22,388 nucleotides of DNA from SIG205 sp045545595 (GTDB taxonomy: Bacteria > Bacillota_I > Bacilli_A > RF39 > UBA660): the NCBI GenBank assembly GCA_045545595.1, contig JAZQBG010000001.1, forward strand, positions 1 through 22,388. The letters are read 5' to 3'. Shown here piece after piece: positions 8,200 through 15,684 of this stretch; position 1 is the stretch's first letter; each line of letters opens with the position of its first letter. A program made the translations under genes and the position numbers. The notes under the pieces were generated by a model, which did no database searches, was not told the DNA's origin, and was given only the letters and a program-made list of their open reading frames with translations.

Positions 8200-8847
8200 T
8201 TATAAATCAACTAATTCTTCATGTATTGCTTCTTCAATAGAATTAATATCTAACTCTTCAATTCTATCTACTCTACTTTTTTGTGATTCAATAATTGCAT
8301 CAACTGTTTTAACTGAATCAGCTAAATTATCATTAACAACTACATAATTATATTTGTTAATTTCATTGACTTCTTTATACATAGACTTAAATCTTCTAAG
8401 CATAGATTCTTTAGTTTCACTTTTTCTATTTACAAGTCTAGCTTTTAACTCTTTCATAGATGGTGGCATAATAAATATAAACACTGCTTCAGGATATTTT
8501 TCCTTAATTTGAAGTGCACCTTGTATATCTATTATTAATACTATATCTAATCCGGATTCTAAAGTTTCTAAAACTTTTTTCTTAGGAGTTCCATAATAAT
8601 CTTTTTCATGAACTATTGCATACTCCAATAGTTCATCACTTTTAATTTTCTCTTCAAATTCTTCTTTTGTAACAAAGTAGTAATCTTTATTATTTACTTC
8701 TCCATCTCTCATATCTCTAGTAGTCATAGATATAGACTTAACTATATTTTTTCTAATTTTAAAAATTTCACTACAAATTGTATCCTTACCACAACCACTA
8801 GGTCCAGAAATAACTATTAAATCACCTTTTACACGTTTTTTAATCAT
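8200..8847 (-). CDS. gmk: Guanylate kinase
   Basis: 215 residues, normal length. It phosphorylates GMP to GDP with ATP, an essential step of guanine nucleotide supply. The phosphate loop GPSGCGKD is at residues 15-22. The GMP-binding stretch SMTTRDMRDGEVNNKDYYFV is followed by EYAIVHEKDYYGTPKK and LDIVLIIDIQGALQIK. A helical C-terminal tail of about 25 residues, ending EAIHEELVDL, is acidic and could form a short coiled extension. The ATG at 8847 lies 1 base after the lon stop codon, with AAAGGAG inside the lon 3' end, so translation is likely coupled to lon. Confidence 0.95.
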   Translation of the reverse strand: MIKKRVKGDLIVISGPSGCGKDTICSEIFKIRKNIVKSISMTTRDMRDGEVNNKDYYFVTKEEFEEKIKSDELLEYAIVHEKDYYGTPKKKVLETLESGLDIVLIIDIQGALQIKEKYPEAVFIFIMPPSMKELKARLVNRKSETKESMLRRFKSMYKEVNEINKYNYVVVNDNLADSVKTVDAIIESQKSRVDRIEELDINSIEEAIHEELVDL

Positions 8848-8848
8848 T

Positions 8849-11176
8849 TTATTCTCCTTTAAAAATGTATTTATATACTCCTATATAATTTCTAACAAAA
8901 ATAAATTTTATATCATCAACTATGTTTTTAGGGATATCTTTAATATCTCTTTCATTTTCTATAGGCAAGATAATTGTTTTAACTCCACTTCTATGTGCAC
9001 CTATAACTTTTTCTTTTAATCCACCTATTGGAAGTATTTTACCTCTTAGTGTGATTTCACCTGTCATCGCAACTGTATTATCAGCACTTCTTTTTGTTAA
9101 AGCACTAATCAAAGCTGTTGTAAGAGTTATACCTGCACTTGGTCCATCTTTTGGAACAGCTCCTTCTGGGACATGTATATGAATGTCAATATTATCTAAT
9201 TCATTTATATCAATGTTAAATACACCAAAATTACTTTTTATATAACTTAGAGCGATAGAAGCACTTTCTTTCATAACTTCACCTAAAGAGCCTGTTAATA
9301 TTAAATTACCTTTGCCTTTATAGTATGTAACTTCAATAGGTAAAATATCTCCACCATAAGAGGTATATGCAAGTCCATTAACTACTCCTATTTGATTTAC
9401 TTCTGCTTTATCCATATAGAAGTATTTTTTCTTTCCTAAATATTTTTCTAATGAAGTATCATAAATTTTATATAAGACATCTCTATCATCATGTACTAAC
9501 ATATTTTTAACTACTTTACGCATTATTTTAGATAATACTCTTTCAAGTTCTCTAACTCCTGCTTCTTTAGTATAGTTACGAACGATAGAAAGAATTGTTT
9601 TATCTGGTATAAAAATATTTTCTCTAGTCATACCATGTTCACGAATTAATTTAGGTATTAAATGTCTCTTAGCAATATCTACTTTTTCATATTCTGTATA
9701 ACTATCTAATTCTATTATTTCTAATCTATCTCTTAATGGCTCAGGAATTTGGTCAATATAATTAGCTGTTACTAAGAATATGACATTTGATAAATCTACT
9801 TCTTCTTCAATATAGTTATCTATAAAGTGTTTATTTTGTTCTTTATCTAAAACTTCTAATAATGCACTTGCAGGGTCTCCTTTATAATCTTTAGTAAGTT
9901 TATCAATTTCGTCAATTAAAAATACTGGGTTCATACTTTTACTTTTCTTTAAAGTTTGAATGATTTTACCAGGAGCAGAACCTATATAAGTTCTTCTATG
10001 ACCCATTATTTCAGCTTCATCATTTACTCCACCAACACTAATTTTAACAAAATTTCTATCTAAGCTTTTCGCAATAGATGAAGCAAGTGTAGTTTTACCA
10101 ATACCTGGTGGACCCACAAAACAAAGTATTGGAGATGTTAAGTTTTTACTTATTTGTTTAACAGCTAAAAATTCTAATATTCTTTCTTTAACTTTATCTA
10201 ATCCATAATGAGAATTATCAAGAATTTGTTTTGACTTTCTTAAATTAGTATTATCTTTAGTATAATTTCCGAAAGGAAGTGTTAAAAGTGTATCAATATA
10301 TGTTCTTAACATACTATACTCGGGTGAATTAGGTGCCATAGATTGATATCTGTTTAATTCTAAATTTAATCTTTCTCTAATTTTATTTGGACATTTTAAT
10401 TCAGATATTTTATTTCTTAATTCTTCTATTTCACTATCTTTAGAATTAATATCACCAAGTTCTTCTTTTATAATTCTAATTTTTTCTCTTAAGAAATATT
10501 CTTTTTGACTATCTTCTAACCCTTTTCTCAAATCTAAATCAATTTTATTTTCTAATTCAATAATTTCAAGTTCATCTTTAATATCTTGTAATAACATCTT
10601 TACCCTAACACTAGGATTATATTCTTTTACATACTCTATTTTTCTAGAAGGTGGTGTTGGTAAAAATTGGCAAACAATGTCTGTTATTACATTAATATTA
10701 GTTATACCTGACAATTCCCCTAAAATACTGTTACTCATATAAGGAGCTTTATTAATTAAAGTTTCTAATTCTTTTAATAATTTTCTTACAAGCGCAAATT
10801 CTTCTTTAGAATCTAATTCATATACAGTAGATGGTCCTATTTGGCATTCTATTGTATCTTTTTCTTCTCCGTATTTAACATAACTATGTATTTCAGTTCT
10901 ATTAAGTCCTTCTAATATTACTCTGACATGATTATTAGCAAGCGTGATTTTACTTTTAATTCTAGCAACAACACCTGCTTTAGGTAATTTTTTTACATTA
11001 ACATGTTCTTCTAACTCATCAATTTGTGTAACAACTAGTACATGGTTATCCGAGTAATCTTCTGCATTTAAAAGAATGTTCTTTTCTATGTCACTAGAAA
11101 ATTCTACTCTAAGTTCACAATGTGGAAGCAAAACTATCCCCTTTAATACGATAACTGGTAAGCTAGTTTTAACCAT
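8849..11176 (-). CDS. lon: ATP-dependent protease Lon
   Basis: 775 residues, the standard size of bacterial LonA. The N-terminal substrate-binding domain (about 1-300) includes a charged coiled coil around 200-270. The AAA+ module follows, with Walker A GPPGIGKTT (355-363) and Walker B VFLIDEID (418-425). The C-terminal serine protease domain has catalytic Ser680 in KDGPSAG and Lys721 in GGLKEK. All active positions are intact. It degrades misfolded and short-lived regulatory proteins in the cytoplasm. The start at 11176 follows GGAGGTGA, a near-perfect anti-rRNA match, and a strong TATAAT promoter. I see no CIRCE element or CtsR box upstream, so heat-shock control by those repressors is not evident. 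First gene of the lon-gmk-apeA operon. Confidence 0.97.
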   Translation of the reverse strand: MVKTSLPVIVLKGIVLLPHCELRVEFSSDIEKNILLNAEDYSDNHVLVVTQIDELEEHVNVKKLPKAGVVARIKSKITLANNHVRVILEGLNRTEIHSYVKYGEEKDTIECQIGPSTVYELDSKEEFALVRKLLKELETLINKAPYMSNSILGELSGITNINVITDIVCQFLPTPPSRKIEYVKEYNPSVRVKMLLQDIKDELEIIELENKIDLDLRKGLEDSQKEYFLREKIRIIKEELGDINSKDSEIEELRNKISELKCPNKIRERLNLELNRYQSMAPNSPEYSMLRTYIDTLLTLPFGNYTKDNTNLRKSKQILDNSHYGLDKVKERILEFLAVKQISKNLTSPILCFVGPPGIGKTTLASSIAKSLDRNFVKISVGGVNDEAEIMGHRRTYIGSAPGKIIQTLKKSKSMNPVFLIDEIDKLTKDYKGDPASALLEVLDKEQNKHFIDNYIEEEVDLSNVIFLVTANYIDQIPEPLRDRLEIIELDSYTEYEKVDIAKRHLIPKLIREHGMTRENIFIPDKTILSIVRNYTKEAGVRELERVLSKIMRKVVKNMLVHDDRDVLYKIYDTSLEKYLGKKKYFYMDKAEVNQIGVVNGLAYTSYGGDILPIEVTYYKGKGNLILTGSLGEVMKESASIALSYIKSNFGVFNIDINELDNIDIHIHVPEGAVPKDGPSAGITLTTALISALTKRSADNTVAMTGEITLRGKILPIGGLKEKVIGAHRSGVKTIILPIENERDIKDIPKNIVDDIKFIFVRNYIGVYKYIFKGE

Positions 11177-11207
11177 AAAGGGTCACCTCCACAAATTACT
11201 ATTTTTT

Positions 11208-11236
11208 ATTATATATGAAATGAAATTCTTTGTCTA
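11208..11236 (-). promoter_or_regulatory. lon: Promoter of the lon-gmk-apeA operon
   Basis: On the minus strand: -35 TAGACA (11231-11236), 17-base spacer, consensus -10 TATAAT (11208-11213). The ribosome site GGAGGTGA follows shortly before the lon ATG. Confidence 0.8.
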
Positions 11237-11270
11237 TCAAATTTAACAAAAAGGTAAATTTTTCTAACAT

Positions 11271-11301
11271 AAATAATAAAAGTATAGATTCCTCTATACT
11301 T
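11271..11301 (-). terminator. Terminator after the 224-aa gene
   Basis: AAGTATAGA (11280-11288) pairs with TCTATACTT (11293-11301), 9 bp with a 4-base loop. Read leftwards it is followed by TTATTATTT. It lies between the hypothetical gene ending at 11343 and the lon promoter. Confidence 0.8.
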
Positions 11302-11342
11302 ATTTTAACATTATAATAAATTTATATCTATATTTTGCTTAT

Positions 11343-12017
11343 TTATTTATATATTTTTTTAAGTCTTTTTATCATATTTGTATCGTTTTTTATTTCGCTG
11401 TTAGGTGCAAGCTCTCTTACTAGTCTACTATCCTTTAATAATTTTAATTCTTCCTTAAGAATGCTTAATATAGGTTCATTACTTAATGTAAAAAGTGATG
11501 CTTGTTCATCAATATTAGAATCTGCTATACAATCAAAATTTCCTGTTTCCAAATAGTGTAGAACTTTTAACTTTTCAGGAATATTTATAATAGATTCCAT
11601 TTGATATTCATCTCTACATCTTAGGTAATGTGCACTAGGTAACAAGAAGTTTTTAATTGAATCACCATAAACAACTTCAATTAATCTTCCATATGTACAA
11701 CCTGAAGTATAATAATCAGTTAATGTATTATAATAACCATAATCATTAAAATTTGTATACTTTTCTATTTTATGATAAAATCTATTAAATTTTTTTCTAC
11801 CTTCAGGATAATTTATTTCTTCTATGCTTAATCTGTCAACATTTAAAAGATTATTTCTTTCTAGTGGAAACCCTGTTGAATTTGTAACTGCTTTATATAT
11901 TCTTTCTTCTCTAGGTAATTTTGTCATTTCTTGAACTCTATATTCCATAATCATATCTTCAATAGGTTCAAATTTATAAATATCTATTTTATTTTTATTA
12001 TCATTATATAAATACAT
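11343..12017 (-). CDS. Hypothetical 224-aa protein
   Basis: I do not recognise a family. The protein has 224 residues, no signal peptide and no membrane segment. The middle is rich in Tyr and Asn (about residues 80-115, with HKIEKYTNFNDYGYYNTLTD). Three Cys residues are spread singly (SGCTYG, LRCRDE, FDCIAD) and do not make an evident metal site. The C-terminal third is helical, with a Leu/Lys/Glu pattern, and ends in a basic tail. GGGAGGG lies upstream of the ATG at 12017, and a near-consensus promoter precedes it. The gene is monocistronic between its promoter and a strong terminator, so it is probably expressed on its own. Confidence 0.75.
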   Translation of the reverse strand: MYLYNDNKNKIDIYKFEPIEDMIMEYRVQEMTKLPREERIYKAVTNSTGFPLERNNLLNVDRLSIEEINYPEGRKKFNRFYHKIEKYTNFNDYGYYNTLTDYYTSGCTYGRLIEVVYGDSIKNFLLPSAHYLRCRDEYQMESIINIPEKLKVLHYLETGNFDCIADSNIDEQASLFTLSNEPILSILKEELKLLKDSRLVRELAPNSEIKNDTNMIKRLKKIYK

Positions 12018-12038
12018 AATAAAACCCTCCCAGCACTA

Positions 12039-12067
12039 ATTATAACGGTGTTATATAAAAAAATCAA
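12039..12067 (-). promoter_or_regulatory. Promoter of the 224-aa gene
   Basis: On the minus strand: -35 TTGATT (12062-12067), 17-base spacer, consensus -10 TATAAT (12039-12044). The -35 overlaps the T-tract of the upstream operon's terminator. Confidence 0.8.
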
Positions 12068-12095
12068 GTATTGCTTGTTATTGTTACAATACTTG
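12054..12095 (-). terminator. Terminator of the HAD-Nudix-CYTH operon
   Basis: CAAGTATTG (12065-12073) pairs with CAATACTTG (12087-12095), 9 bp with a 13-base loop. Read leftwards it is followed by ATTTTTTTATA. Confidence 0.8.
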
Positions 12096-12101
12096 TATTT
12101 T

Positions 12102-12176
12102 TTAACTATTTAAAATATTTTCTAACATTATTTCTGCCTTTTTCACAAAATAATTATCTTTGTTGTATGGAAGATT
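12102..12176 (-). other. Out-of-frame C-terminal tail of the CYTH gene (possible frameshift)
   Basis: Directly after the CYTH stop codon (12175-12177), a shifted frame reads N L P Y N K D N Y F V K K A E I M L E N I L N S and then stops at 12102-12104. Removing one base at 12177 would join it to the upstream frame and give a protein of about 192 residues. The helical, Lys/Glu-bearing character resembles a natural domain end. It could also be chance in AT-rich DNA. Confidence 0.45.
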
Positions 12177-12681
12177 AATAACTATCTAAATCTTGTTTCA
12201 TTTCATCAATACTAGTATACTTTCTATCAATATAATTACATTTATCTTCTAATTCTATAAAAATATATTTATTATTAACAAGTTGAACTGCAAGCTCAGT
12301 TTTATCGTTTGCATATACTATTATTTCATCAAATATTTTAAATAATTCTTTATAGTTAATAGCTTCCATAAATTTTACTGCCTTATCAATATCATCTACT
12401 CCACACTCTACTTTTCCTTGTTCTAAAATATCGCCATTAAGATCATACTTTTTATATTTATAAACTAATTTTTTGGAATTATCACCTATATCTCTAACTA
12501 AAATACATTTTTTAAGTACTTCTAATTTTTCCATTGATGTTATATCAATGCTTCCATCAATCATATAAATATCATTTAATTTATATTTTTCTTTAATTTC
12601 AAAGTTATTGTCTAAAAGTTTTTTATGTAATTCATCATAAGAACAATTAACTAATACAGTTATTTCATTTTCCATTTTCAT
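12175..12681 (-). CDS. CYTH-like (triphosphate tunnel / class IV cyclase fold) protein, possibly C-terminally truncated
   Basis: 168 residues. The layout matches the CYTH fold: an N-terminal strand ENEITVLVNCSYDEL with the alternating acidic start, then ILVRDIG, then KKLVYKYKKYDLNG (Lys/Arg-bearing strands), QGKVECGVDD, a helix DKAVKFMEAI, and a late strand YIFIELEDK. Family members bind triphosphates in a basic tunnel and include adenylate cyclases, thiamine triphosphatases and polyphosphatases; which reaction applies here is unknown. The match is by eye, so I call it CYTH-like. The ribosome site before the ATG at 12681 is weak (GAGAGTGTGTAAG). It is the last gene of an operon with Nudix and HAD hydrolases, all small phosphate-ester enzymes. 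A plausible lost C-terminal tail lies in another frame just downstream. Confidence 0.7.
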   Translation of the reverse strand: MKMENEITVLVNCSYDELHKKLLDNNFEIKEKYKLNDIYMIDGSIDITSMEKLEVLKKCILVRDIGDNSKKLVYKYKKYDLNGDILEQGKVECGVDDIDKAVKFMEAINYKELFKIFDEIIVYANDKTELAVQLVNNKYIFIELEDKCNYIDRKYTSIDEMKQDLDSY

Positions 12682-12711
12682 ATCTTACACACTCTCTTAT
12701 ATTAATTGTTT

Positions 12712-13224
12712 CTATTCCTCAATTTTTAAATATTCTTTTATTACTTCCAATGTATCTCTAACAACATTTTCATTTTTACATGTATCCATACTATCTTCTA
12801 AAGTTCTAACAACTACATCTTTATGTATATATCTTAGCTCAAACATTCCTTCTTTTTCATTTTCTGTTAAATTTACTTCATCTAAATTAGGTTTTTCATC
12901 TGTTTTAATATAATAGTAGTTTGCGATATATTTAGTGTTATCATCTTTATTTGGATAATCCTTACACATATATTTAACAACAAAGAAGGGTCTTCTATTT
13001 TCAAATGGTATATCAATACCAGTTTCTTCTTTGACTTCTCTTACTACACATTCATCAAATGTTTCATTGGGTTCTAAATGACCACCTGGAAGTTGATAAT
13101 TACCATCACCATATCCAAGTAAAATTTCATTCTTTGAATTAACTATTACCATTTTTGCTCTACAAACCACCTTGTTAATATCTTCTTCTGTTAAATAATC
13201 ATAATTGTATAAAATTTCTTTCAT
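12712..13224 (-). CDS. Nudix hydrolase
   Basis: 170 residues. The Nudix box is complete: Gly48, Glu54, Arg62-Glu63, Glu66-Glu67 and Gly69 in GGHLEPNETFDECVVREV followed by KEETGI. These residues bind the divalent metal and hydrolyse a nucleoside diphosphate linked to another moiety. A beta-strand VIVNSKNEILLGYG comes before the box and a FFVVKYMC strand after it, as in the family. The substrate is not predictable. The start at 13224 follows GGAGGAATTTTAAA, and the gene begins 1 base after the HAD stop codon, so the two are probably translationally coupled. Middle gene of a three-gene operon whose products all act on phosphorylated small molecules. Confidence 0.92.
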   Translation of the reverse strand: MKEILYNYDYLTEEDINKVVCRAKMVIVNSKNEILLGYGDGNYQLPGGHLEPNETFDECVVREVKEETGIDIPFENRRPFFVVKYMCKDYPNKDDNTKYIANYYYIKTDEKPNLDEVNLTENEKEGMFELRYIHKDVVVRTLEDSMDTCKNENVVRDTLEVIKEYLKIEE

Positions 13225-13225
13225 T

Positions 13226-14008
13226 TTAAAATTCCTCCATTATCTTCTTCAACTTTTTAGCAACTCCATCATTATTATTAGAATCAATAACTTCTGATGC
13301 CACATTAATTAAATCTTCAGTTGAATTAGACACTGCATATCCTTTATTTGCCTCTTTAAACATTGAAATATCATTACTATCATTACCAAACGCAAATATG
13401 CAATTTTTATCTATTTTTAAATGATTAGCTAAAAGTTTAAGTCCATTACCTTTGCTAGTCTGTTTTGATGTAACAATAAACCAACTTTCTTCCCCACTAT
13501 CTATAGATACTAAAATATTCATACTATATTTTTCCTTAATATAATTTTCAAATGCTTTTACTTTTTCTTTGTTACTATCTATTATCAAACTATTTTTAAT
13601 CTTTTGTTTTAAAATATCTTTATTATCATCAGTTAATAAAATCTGATTGTTACTTCTAACAAATTTTGTAACATATTCTTTATTATCATTAGAAAACATA
13701 ATTCTAATATCATTTTCTTTTGCATACTCATATAGTATTTTCACTTCATTATTATCTATAAATGACTCATGAATTAAAATATTGTTTTTAGAATCATATA
13801 CTTCTGCACCGGATAAACAAATAAAATAATCACTTGCTCCTATTTCTTCATTAACTTTTATAGTATGAAATCTAGGACGAGCTGTACAGAGTACTACATA
13901 ATGTCCTTTTGATATTGCTTCTTTTATAACATCTTTTGAATACTCAGTTATTATTCCTTCATCATTTCTTAAAGTTCCATCAATATCAATCGCAAATAAA
14001 TATTTCAT
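13226..14008 (-). CDS. Cof-type HAD-IIB phosphatase
   Basis: 260 residues from the ATG at 14008, chosen over an in-frame GTG at 14017 because that GTG lies inside the AAAGGTGAT ribosome site. HAD motif I is IDIDGTL with nucleophile Asp8 and acid/base Asp10. Motif II is Thr42 in LCTARP. Motif III is Lys186 in TSKGNGL. Motif IV is FGNDSNDISMF with Asp210 and Asp213. The alpha/beta cap between motifs II and III marks subclass IIB. Relatives are broad-specificity phosphatases of sugar phosphates, flavin nucleotides or pyridoxal phosphate; the substrate here is unknown. First gene of the HAD-Nudix-CYTH operon, with its own promoter. Confidence 0.93.
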   Translation of the reverse strand: MKYLFAIDIDGTLRNDEGIITEYSKDVIKEAISKGHYVVLCTARPRFHTIKVNEEIGASDYFICLSGAEVYDSKNNILIHESFIDNNEVKILYEYAKENDIRIMFSNDNKEYVTKFVRSNNQILLTDDNKDILKQKIKNSLIIDSNKEKVKAFENYIKEKYSMNILVSIDSGEESWFIVTSKQTSKGNGLKLLANHLKIDKNCIFAFGNDSNDISMFKEANKGYAVSNSTEDLINVASEVIDSNNNDGVAKKLKKIMEEF

Positions 14009-14027
14009 AATTATCACCTTTATCGTT

Positions 14028-14055
14028 ATTATATCATAACAAACAAAAATACCAA
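14028..14055 (-). promoter_or_regulatory. Promoter of the HAD-Nudix-CYTH operon, overlapping the upstream terminator
   Basis: On the minus strand: -35 TTGGTA (14050-14055), 16-base spacer, extended -10 TGATATAAT with TATAAT at 14028-14033. The -35 hexamer is part of the left arm of the terminator that ends the YtxH operon. Confidence 0.75.
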
Positions 14056-14081
14056 TATAGAAATTTCCACATTGGTATTTT
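14046..14081 (-). terminator. Terminator of the lipoprotein-SepF-like-DUF948-YtxH operon
   Basis: AAAATACCAAT (14046-14056) pairs with ATTGGTATTTT (14071-14081), 11 bp with a 14-base loop. The T-rich end of the arm runs into TTTG. It follows the YtxH stop codon by a few bases. Confidence 0.8.
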
Positions 14082-14083
14082 AA

Positions 14084-14506
14084 TTACTTACTTTTATCTT
14101 CGTTTTTTAGTTTTCTTAATACTTCTTCAACTACATCAATAGTTTTTTGTTTTACTTCTGCAGCTGCTTTTTGTAAAACAGGAGTACCTTTTTCTTTAGC
14201 GATATTATAAATATCTTCTGCTTTCTCTTTTAATTGATTACCTTTTTCTTTAGCGATTTTTAAGGCTTTTTCTTTATCTAAATCTTCTAATTCAGCTAAT
14301 AATTCATCAAGCTTAGTTTGAAGATTATTTTTAACTTCTTCTACATCTATTTCTTTAGCTTTTTTTACTAATTCATCAATTTTTATTTTTAAATCTTTTC
14401 TAGTTTCACTACCTTTTTTAGGTGCAAATAAAACTCCTAGTCCAGCACCAATTGCCGCACCTAACATAAATTTTCCTACTCCACTTTTTTTGTTTTCTTT
14501 ACTCAT
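14084..14506 (-). CDS. YtxH domain-containing protein
   Basis: 140 residues from the ATG at 14506, which follows AGGAAG and overlaps the end of the DUF948 gene by 8 bases; an upstream in-frame ATG at 14542 lies deep inside that gene and is unlikely. Residues 11-28 form a glycine-zipper hydrophobic helix (GKFMLGAAIGAGLGVLFAP) ending in the APKKGSETRKDL motif typical of YtxH proteins. The rest is a long, highly charged helix of Lys/Glu/Asp repeats, probably a coiled coil or amphipathic filament (about 40-135). YtxH proteins are small membrane-associated stress-linked proteins in Firmicutes with unclear biochemistry. The adjacent DUF948 gene is a common genomic partner. Last gene of the operon. 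Confidence 0.88.
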   Translation of the reverse strand: MSKENKKSGVGKFMLGAAIGAGLGVLFAPKKGSETRKDLKIKIDELVKKAKEIDVEEVKNNLQTKLDELLAELEDLDKEKALKIAKEKGNQLKEKAEDIYNIAKEKGTPVLQKAAAEVKQKTIDVVEEVLRKLKNEDKSK

Positions 14507-14795
14507 TACTGTCTTCTTCCTTTCTATTGTTTTTTCTACCACTTAAAATTTTAGTGAAGATGTTACTTACAAAATCAACAGTTCTATCACTTAATAATGC
14601 TACTTTATCTGTAACCATATCAATCACACTAAAAAATCCATTTAATGATTTTACTTTATTACTAACATCATCAATAACTGCATTTATTTTGTCTATTGTA
14701 TATATAAGTTTAATAGAAAGAACTATCAATATTAAAACTAATACAGATGTTAGTGTATATAATATTATAGGCATTACTGTGCTTAAAGTTTCCAA
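14499..14795 (-). CDS. DUF948-like single-span membrane protein
   Basis: 98 residues. The start is TTG at 14795, supported by AGGATGTGA four bases upstream; no ATG fits. A single transmembrane helix occupies about residues 6-33 (PIILYTLTSVLVLILIVLSI). A helical stretch KINAVIDDVSNKVKSLNGFF and a Val/Asp/Ser-rich helix (55-80) follow, then a basic-acidic tail (GRKNNRKEEDSNE). This is the layout of DUF948 proteins, which often sit directly before YtxH genes. The function is not known; the family resembles membrane-anchored coiled-coil partners. Its end overlaps the YtxH start, which suggests coupled translation and a physical pair. Confidence 0.75.
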   Translation of the reverse strand: METLSTVMPIILYTLTSVLVLILIVLSIKLIYTIDKINAVIDDVSNKVKSLNGFFSVIDMVTDKVALLSDRTVDFVSNIFTKILSGRKNNRKEEDSNE

Positions 14796-14806
14796 AAAAT
14801 CACATC

Positions 14807-15658
14807 CTATCTATCATACATTGAATCTATTAAATTAAATAGATCTTCTGTAAGTTCTACTTCTTTATCTTTTTTTGTTTCTTCCTTTACTTCTTCAGTT
14901 GTTTTTTCTTCTTTTTTTGGAGTCTTTTCTATAGAATTAATAGTTTCTGGATTATCTATTTTATATTCTACACCAAAATCAGAATAATTATACTCATCAT
15001 TTTCATCTTCTTCAACAGAAATATCATCCACTTCAACAGTTTTTTCTTCTTCCAAATCACTAAGAAGGTTATTTTCACCTAAAATATTATCAATTTCTCT
15101 TTCAATATCATCGATATTTTTGTTTCTAGGTGCAAGTTCATTTTCTATGTCATCAGTTAGTGATCCATAAGCTTTTTGTCTTATAGTATCAAAATTGATT
15201 ACCATTTCTTTAGTATCTTCTAATGATGAGCGACTAGATTTCGAACCAGAGCTATCACTTTCTTTTTTATCTAATACACCATATATTGGAGAAATTACTG
15301 GAGATGGTTTAAACTTTTTAGGTTTTTCAATTACCTCCCTGATTACTTCTCTATCCAGTGTTGGTTTTCTATATTTTGTAGTTTGTTCTCTAGTTTCAGT
15401 TTTCCTAATATTTTGTGGTTGCTCTACTTTTTCTTCTTTTTTCATATCAGCAAAATCTTCATCTTCAAATATTACAGGAAATTTAAATGTAGTTTCACTT
15501 TTTAATAAATCTCTTTCACTAACTACATCGTCCATTTCATCTTTTGGTTCAGAATCAACCTCTTCTTTCACTATTATAGTTGCTTTTTTTTCTTCTTTTG
15601 GAACTTCAACAACTTCTTCTTCATAGAATAAATTTTTAATTTTATCTAACATACCCAT
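14807..15658 (-). CDS. Acidic, low-complexity protein with SepF-like N-terminus
   Basis: 283 residues from the second ATG (15658), because GAGGTG is 8 bases upstream of it but only 2 bases from the first ATG. The first 12 residues (MGMLDKIKNLFY) resemble the amphipathic membrane-targeting start of SepF-type division proteins, but no SepF core domain follows. Most of the protein is disordered-looking, rich in Glu, Lys, Asp and Ser. Two islands stand out as likely conserved: FKFPVIFEDEDFADM (58-72) and FKPSPVISPIYGVLDK (116-131). The end, EDLFNLIDSMYDR, is a short amphipathic helix. I infer a peripheral membrane scaffold or adaptor with short binding motifs. It lies between the lipoprotein and the DUF948-YtxH pair, 11 bases before DUF948. 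Confidence 0.75.
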   Translation of the reverse strand: MGMLDKIKNLFYEEEVVEVPKEEKKATIIVKEEVDSEPKDEMDDVVSERDLLKSETTFKFPVIFEDEDFADMKKEEKVEQPQNIRKTETREQTTKYRKPTLDREVIREVIEKPKKFKPSPVISPIYGVLDKKESDSSGSKSSRSSLEDTKEMVINFDTIRQKAYGSLTDDIENELAPRNKNIDDIEREIDNILGENNLLSDLEEEKTVEVDDISVEEDENDEYNYSDFGVEYKIDNPETINSIEKTPKKEEKTTEEVKEETKKDKEVELTEDLFNLIDSMYDR

Positions 15659-15684
15659 TTTCATGACACCTCGTTTTCAAAACA

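Noticed and set aside
11177..11340. CIRCE or CtsR-type heat-shock site before lon
   Set aside because: I looked for the paired GCACTC and GGTCAAA-type sequences and found none.
14507..14542. Longer YtxH start at 14542
   Set aside because: It would lie well within the DUF948 gene and lacks a good site; the ATG at 14506 has AGGAAG upstream.
15195..15626. Plus-strand open frame of 143 codons opposite the acidic protein
   Set aside because: It is the complement of a Glu/Lys-rich gene and reads as Ser/Leu/Phe-rich low complexity, with no ribosome site; the minus-strand gene has a good start and operon context.
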